A DNA stretch of 9,641 nt from Treponema sp. Lineage in GTDB: Bacteria > Spirochaetota > Spirochaetia > Treponematales > Treponemataceae. The notes under the pieces were generated by a model, which had not been told where the DNA came from, made no database searches, and worked only from the letters and a program-made list of their open reading frames with translations. Shown here piece by piece: positions 6,475-9,641 of this stretch (its first letter is position 1; the number at the start of each line of letters is the position of its first letter). The position numbers and the translations under genes were made by a program. The stretch lies in contig JAFZWX010000077.1 of NCBI GenBank assembly GCA_017617145.1, positions 1 to 9,641 on the forward strand, written 5' to 3'.

Positions 6475-7062
6475 ATGGATAATTATATTACCGGCGCTAC
6501 AATAAAACGTCTGCGCGAAAATAAAAAAATGACTCAGGACGAGCTTGCAAACAAGATTTTTGTAAGCAACAAAACAATAAGCAAATGGGAAAACGGCCAC
6601 GGACTGCCTGATATTTCGTTGCTGGAACCGCTGGCAAAAGCCTTGGATATTTCTGTGATAGAATTATTTTCTGGAACCGAAATACGCAACAAAAACCGCA
6701 GCTTCAACATGAAAAAAATTCTGTACTACACCTGCCCTATCTGCGGCAACGTAATTCAGGCAACCGGCGAAGCAGTCATCAGCTGCTGTGGAATTGTGCT
6801 GCCGCCACAGGAAGCAGAAACTTCAGAAGACGACGACCATAAAATCAACCTTGAAACAGTTGAAGATGAATATTATGTAACAGTGAATCACCCCATGACC
6901 AAAGACCATTACATTTCGTTCATCGCCGCTGTTGGTGACAATAATGTGCAGTTCGTAAAACTGTATCCCGAAAGTGCTGCCGAAGCACGCTTTAAAATAA
7001 GCAGGGTTAGGTTTATACTTATTTATTGTAATCATCACGGATTATTCAGGAGGAATCCATAG
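6475..7062 (+). CDS. XRE-family regulator fused to desulfoferrodoxin (HTH-Dx-SOR)
   Basis: DNA-binding redox sensor, 195 aa, with three modules. Residues 5-65 are a Cro/C1-type helix-turn-helix (IKRLRENKKMTQDELANKI, then VSNKTISKWENG). Residues 85-110 are a desulforedoxin-like domain with the four iron-binding cysteines C87, C90, C104 and C105 (CPICG ... SCCG). Residues about 118-192 are a superoxide-reductase domain with the full Fe(His)4Cys set: H122, H139 and H145 in NHPMTKDHY, and C185 and H188 in YCNHHG. The catalytic EKH triad of true superoxide reductases reads DDH here, lacking the Lys, so sensing is more likely than catalysis. HTH-Dx-SOR fusions are a known class of anaerobe proteins. 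The start is set by GGAGG at 6465-6469. The stop overlaps the next gene by one base (TAGTG), so regulator and flavoprotein are translationally coupled. Two palindromes in the leader suggest autoregulation. The signal sensed (O2, superoxide, peroxide or iron) is inferred. Confidence 0.92.
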   Translation: MDNYITGATIKRLRENKKMTQDELANKIFVSNKTISKWENGHGLPDISLLEPLAKALDISVIELFSGTEIRNKNRSFNMKKILYYTCPICGNVIQATGEAVISCCGIVLPPQEAETSEDDDHKINLETVEDEYYVTVNHPMTKDHYISFIAAVGDNNVQFVKLYPESAAEARFKISRVRFILIYCNHHGLFRRNP

Positions 7063-7676
7063 TGAAAGTCTTATTAATAAACGGAAGCCCAAGAGCCAAC
7101 AGCAATACCCTGCTTGGTATAAAAGAAATAGAAAAAATATTTACCCAGCAGGGCATTGAAACCGAAATCATAAATATTGGAAACAAAGATATCCGTGGTT
7201 GCATTGCCTGTGAACAATGCGGAAAACTTGGACATTGTGTTTTTGATGATATTGTAAATGAAGCCGCAAAGAAATTTGAAGAAGCCGATGGCCTTGTTGT
7301 TGGAAGTCCCGTTTATTATTCAGCCCCAAATGCTACAGTGCAGGCATTCCTGCAAAGACTTTTTTACAGTTCAAGATTTGATAAAACCATGAAGGTGGGA
7401 GCAGGCTTTGTCTGTGCCCGTCGCGCCGGAACAACAGCGTCGTTTGATGTTTTGAACAAGTTTTTCACAATAAGCGGCATGCCCATTGCTTCAAGCCAGT
7501 ACTGGAACAACATTCACGGAGGAGCACCTGGCGAAGCAGAAGAAGATGCCGAAGGCCTGCAGACCTTGAGAGTCCTTGCCCGCAACATGAGCTTCCTTAT
7601 AAAATCTATAGCTCTGGGAAAAGAAAAGTTCGGGCTGCCGGAAAAAGAAAAGCATGAATGGACTAATTTTGTTTAG
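7062..7676 (+). CDS. Flavodoxin-fold iron-sulfur flavoprotein (Isf-like / NADPH-dependent FMN reductase family)
   Basis: Soluble 204-aa flavoprotein expected to bind FMN and one [4Fe-4S] cluster. The phosphate-binding loop INGSPRANSNT follows the first strand, and VVGSPVYYSAPNATVQAFLQRL carries the second flavin-contact loop. The cysteines C47, C50, C53 and C59 give CX2CX2CX5C, the compact cluster motif of archaeal iron-sulfur flavoproteins, which pass electrons from ferredoxin and can reduce O2 and peroxide. The start is GTG7062, with AGGAGG at 7048-7053 placed eight bases ahead. Its first base is the last base of the preceding stop codon, so it is coupled to the HTH-desulfoferrodoxin gene. 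The inferred job is removal of oxidants reported by that regulator. It could instead be a general quinone or FMN reductase; many family members lack assigned substrates. Downstream, the first inverted repeat of the 64-bp array may serve as terminator. Confidence 0.88.
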   Translation: MKVLLINGSPRANSNTLLGIKEIEKIFTQQGIETEIINIGNKDIRGCIACEQCGKLGHCVFDDIVNEAAKKFEEADGLVVGSPVYYSAPNATVQAFLQRLFYSSRFDKTMKVGAGFVCARRAGTTASFDVLNKFFTISGMPIASSQYWNNIHGGAPGEAEEDAEGLQTLRVLARNMSFLIKSIALGKEKFGLPEKEKHEWTNFV

Positions 7677-7683
7677 AGAAGAG

Positions 7684-7730
7684 AATACACGCGGCTGAAG
7701 GATTTTCCCCATTCCGCGTGTATTTGTTTT
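7684..7730 (+). terminator. Possible terminator of the regulator-flavoprotein operon (array unit 1)
   Basis: An 11-bp perfect stem, AATACACGCGG (7684-7694) with its complement at 7714-7724, 19-nt loop, followed by TTTGTTTT. It begins eight bases after the flavoprotein stop. The loop is long for an intrinsic terminator and the same arms recur four more times without a gene end, so termination may be a secondary role. Confidence 0.35.
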
Positions 7731-7977
7731 ACAAATCTTTGTGAATTTACACGCGTTTTGAAGATAATTATATGTTTTCGCATGTATTTGCTTTTTAATC
7801 CTTTTTATATCTACACGCGGTATTCTCTACTCCACCTTGTTTCGCGTGTATCGGTTTTACAAATCTCTGAAAACTTACACGCAGTTTCGTGTTCACTCTA
7901 AGATTCGCGTGTAATTCACCTTTTTCCTTTTCTATAAAGACACGCGCTTTCTCTAATCATACCCTTTTGCGTGTCTT
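7684..7977. repeat. Array of five inverted-repeat units, alternating 8-bp motif with about 64-bp period
   Basis: Left arms TACACGCG or variants start at 7686, 7748, 7812, 7876 and 7939; right arms CGCGTGTA or variants start at 7715, 7779, 7843, 7906 and 7968. Steps are 62-64 bp on each side. Loops are 21-23 nt, and every spacer between units is exactly 25 nt. Stems: 11 bp in unit 1; 8 bp with one mismatch in unit 2; 8 bp in unit 3; 8 bp (TTACACGC) in unit 4; 9 bp (AAGACACGC) in unit 5, where the first arm base changed from T to G and the partner from A to C. Sequence between arms is A/T- or C/T-rich and mostly variable, but spacers 1 and 3 share TTTTACAAATCT. No coding potential fits the period. 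The 48 bp that follow (7978-8025) hold nothing I can identify. The element family is not recognised. Confidence 0.85.
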
Positions 7978-8025
7978 CGTCTTATCTAATGGTGTTTTTT
8001 TCAATAACTATCGTGGTAGTAATAT

Positions 8026-8056
8026 AAAAAACGCCAGCTCCAATTGGAACTGGCGT
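8026..8056 (-). terminator. Intrinsic terminator of carB
   Basis: Read on the minus strand: stem ACGCCAG (8056-8050) pairing with CTGGCGT (8037-8031), extended through one U-G pair and TCCA/TGGA, followed by TTTTTT (8031-8026) and ATATT. On the plus strand the U-G pair would be a C-A mismatch, so the hairpin is better formed in carB RNA. It lies about 70 bp after the carB stop, beyond the REP-like doublet. Confidence 0.8.
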
Positions 8057-8060
8057 CGCA

Positions 8061-8123
8061 CGTCCCCCTGAACTTGTTTCAGGGTCTACATAAGTGAGAT
8101 GCCGAAACGAGTTCGGCATGACG
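8061..8123. repeat. REP-like inverted doublet in the carB 3' untranslated region
   Basis: Two related 27-bp elements face each other across a 9-bp spacer. The first (8061-8087) begins CGTC, contains the hairpin CCCTGAA-CTTGT-TTCAGGG, and ends TCT. The second (8097-8123) is its inverted relative, with the hairpin ATGCCGAA-ACGAG-TTCGGCAT and ending GACG. The core GAACTYGTTTC with flanking CGTC is, from memory, a widely scattered bacterial intergenic repeat. The doublet resembles paired REP/BIME arrangements. It stops one base short of the carB stop codon. Confidence 0.75.
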
Positions 8124-8124
8124 A

Positions 8125-9641
8125 TTATTTTATAAGCGAGTGGTATTCCTGAAGGCTTCTAACTCCACCTTCACCACCGTTACCGTTCTTTACAGACTCA
8201 ATACCCTTTACAGCAGCAAGAGCACCGGCAAGTGTTGTGATATAAGAAACCTTATACTTCAAACAAGCCTTGCGGATTGTCTTACGGTCTTCGGCGTAGT
8301 TGCGTTTTGCTTTTGGTGTGTTGATTACAAGGCAAACTTCCTTGTTCATAATCAGGTCTACAACATCAGGACGACCGGCACCTATCTTGTTTACAACTTC
8401 ACACTTGATGTTGTTTGCATTGTAGAAGTCTGCAGTTCCCTGTGTACCAACCAAAGTGAAACCAAGATCCTTCAAAGTTTTACCGATTGTAAGAACTTCT
8501 TCTTTCTGTCCTTCCTTGTTGCTTAAAGAAATAAGAACCTTCTTGTTTTCCCAGGCGGCTGGTGCGTGTGGGAGTTCTGAACCTGCGGCCTCCTCTGCTT
8601 TGTAGAATGCCAGAGGGAATGTATCGGCCAAGCCAAGAACTTCACCTGTACTTCGCATTTCTGGTCCAAGAATAGGGTCAACTCCAGGGAAGCGGGCCCA
8701 TGGCAAAACGGCTTCCTTTGCGCCGTAGTATGGAATAACCTTGTCTTTCAAACCAAGCGATTCAAGCGACTCGCCCAACATCATTCTTGTAGCAAGTCTT
8801 GCCATCTGTGTGTCGCAGACTTTTGAAACAAGCGGAACTGTACGGCTGGCACGTGGGTTAGCTTCAATTACATAAACCTTTCCGTCTTCAATAGCGTACT
8901 GCATGTTCATCAAACCGCAAACGTGCAAAGACTCTGCAATCTTTTTTGTATATTCTTTAATTGTTGCAAGATTGTCGGCAGGAATACTAACCGGCGGAAT
9001 TACACAAGCCGAGTCTCCAGAGTGAATACCTGCAAGCTCAACGTGCTCCATAACAGCAGGAATGTAAACGTGAGTTGAATCAGCCAAAGCATCAGCCTCG
9101 CATTCCAGAGCGTTCTTCAAGAAGCGGTCAATCAAGAGCGGGCGGTCTGGTGTAACACCAACTGCCTTTTCAACGTATTCCTTCAAAGTTGCTTCATCAT
9201 AAATAACTTCCATACCGCGTCCACCGAGTACGAAAGAAGGACGAATCATAATTGGGTAACCAATTTTATCTGCACAAGCCTTTGCTTCTTCAAAGTCAAT
9301 TGCCATTCCACTTTCCGGCATTGGGATTTCAAGCTTTTCCATCATGTGGCGGAACAAGTCGCGGTCTTCGGCAATATCAATTGAGTCAATTGAAGTTCCC
9401 AGAATGTTTACGCCGTTTTCCTGAAGCTCGCGGGCAATGTTCAATGGAGTCTGTCCACCAAACTGAACGATAACTCCATAAGGTTTCTCTTTTTCGTAAA
9501 TCTGAAGAACATCCTCGGTAGTAACTGGTTCAAAATAAAGTTTGTCAGAAGTATCGTAGTCTGTAGAAACAGTTTCCGGGTTACAGTTTACGATGATTGT
9601 TTCGTAGCCCATTTCCTTGAGCTGCATAGCCGCATGACAGC
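8125..9641 (-). CDS. carB: Carbamoyl-phosphate synthase large subunit, C-terminal part (5' end outside window)
   Basis: The large subunit makes carbamoyl phosphate from bicarbonate, ATP and ammonia delivered by CarA, for pyrimidine and arginine synthesis. Only about the last 505 residues of a protein of about 1070 are here; the frame stays open to the window edge, so the ATG at 9627 is internal, not a start. Visible parts, numbered from that Met: NCNPETVSTDYDTSD (14-28) and FGGQTPLN opening the second synthetase half; ATP-grasp residues in MIRPSFVLGGRGM (127-139), HSGDSACVIPP and EANPRASRTVP (255-265); and a C-terminal methylglyoxal-synthase-like allosteric domain from about 362, with GTQGTADF, VNKIGAGRPD and VINTP matching nucleotide-binding positions of E. 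coli CarB. It ends with LQEYHSLIK like other CarB proteins. No frameshift or missing catalytic residue is seen. A terminator lies downstream. Confidence 0.97.
   Translation of the reverse strand, partial: CHAAMQLKEMGYETIIVNCNPETVSTDYDTSDKLYFEPVTTEDVLQIYEKEKPYGVIVQFGGQTPLNIARELQENGVNILGTSIDSIDIAEDRDLFRHMMEKLEIPMPESGMAIDFEEAKACADKIGYPIMIRPSFVLGGRGMEVIYDEATLKEYVEKAVGVTPDRPLLIDRFLKNALECEADALADSTHVYIPAVMEHVELAGIHSGDSACVIPPVSIPADNLATIKEYTKKIAESLHVCGLMNMQYAIEDGKVYVIEANPRASRTVPLVSKVCDTQMARLATRMMLGESLESLGLKDKVIPYYGAKEAVLPWARFPGVDPILGPEMRSTGEVLGLADTFPLAFYKAEEAAGSELPHAPAAWENKKVLISLSNKEGQKEEVLTIGKTLKDLGFTLVGTQGTADFYNANNIKCEVVNKIGAGRPDVVDLIMNKEVCLVINTPKAKRNYAEDRKTIRKACLKYKVSYITTLAGALAAVKGIESVKNGNGGEGGVRSLQEYHSLIK

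Noticed and set aside
7684..7977. CRISPR array
   Set aside because: The repeated arms are only 8-11 bp, alternate in orientation and vary between copies. Parts of the intervening sequence are themselves repeated. No cas gene is present.
7684..7977. Integron attC sites (about 60-bp imperfect palindromes occur in treponemes)
   Set aside because: No GTTRRRY/RYYYAAC core at the arm ends, no integrase, and no gene cassettes between the units.
7889..8071. Short plus-strand open frame across the array, terminator and REP-like doublet
   Set aside because: It runs through three non-coding structures, has no Shine-Dalgarno, and the repeat period is not a multiple of three.
8140..8526. Open frame on the plus strand opposite carB
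   Set aside because: It is antisense to the conserved allosteric domain of carB, has no ribosome site, and its product resembles nothing.

Overview
The window looks like a piece of chromosome from a low-GC, plant-polysaccharide-using anaerobe. A gut or rumen Treponema-type spirochaete is my best guess; no single gene proves it. The grounds are A/T-rich coding sequence, two glycoside hydrolases of the hemicellulose/cellobiose type (GH43 and GH3), a membrane c-di-GMP enzyme, and a regulator fused to desulfoferrodoxin next to an iron-sulfur-flavoprotein-like gene. The last pair is a set typical of strict anaerobes meeting oxygen.

Layout. From 1 to 1482 on the plus strand a short leader with an imperfect direct repeat and a good promoter (145-173) precedes a small membrane-anchored, arginine-rich protein and a GH43 enzyme. 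A near-consensus promoter (1517-1545) drives a GGDEF-EAL protein (1629-3377). It converges, with only 12 bp between stop codons, on a minus-strand pair: a large GH3 beta-glycosidase (3390-5756) downstream of a Nudix hydrolase (5826-6389). Divergent from the Nudix gene is a two-gene plus-strand operon: an XRE regulator fused to a complete two-iron desulfoferrodoxin module (6475-7062), coupled through a TAGTG overlap to a flavoprotein with a CX2CX2CX5C cluster motif (7062-7676). The right end holds the 3' half of carB on the minus strand (8125 to the window edge).

The most unusual part is the 448-bp gap 7677-8124. It starts with five regularly spaced inverted-repeat units (7684-7977). Ten copies of an 8-bp motif (TACACGCG or its complement) alternate in orientation, with 21-23 nt loops, exactly 25-nt spacers and a 62-64 bp period. 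Parts of the array also resemble each other at 127-128 bp. Next to it are the carB terminator and a REP-like inverted doublet (8061-8123) that ends one base before the carB stop codon. I recognise the second element type as a widespread kind of intergenic repeat; I do not recognise the 64-bp array.

How the genes may work together. GH43 and GH3 both appear cytoplasmic (the GH43 start is debatable) and would complete breakdown of imported arabino/xylo- or gluco-oligosaccharides. The regulator-flavoprotein operon is a self-contained oxidative-stress module in which the iron centres probably sense O2, superoxide or peroxide and the flavoprotein removes it. CarB is housekeeping pyrimidine/arginine synthesis.
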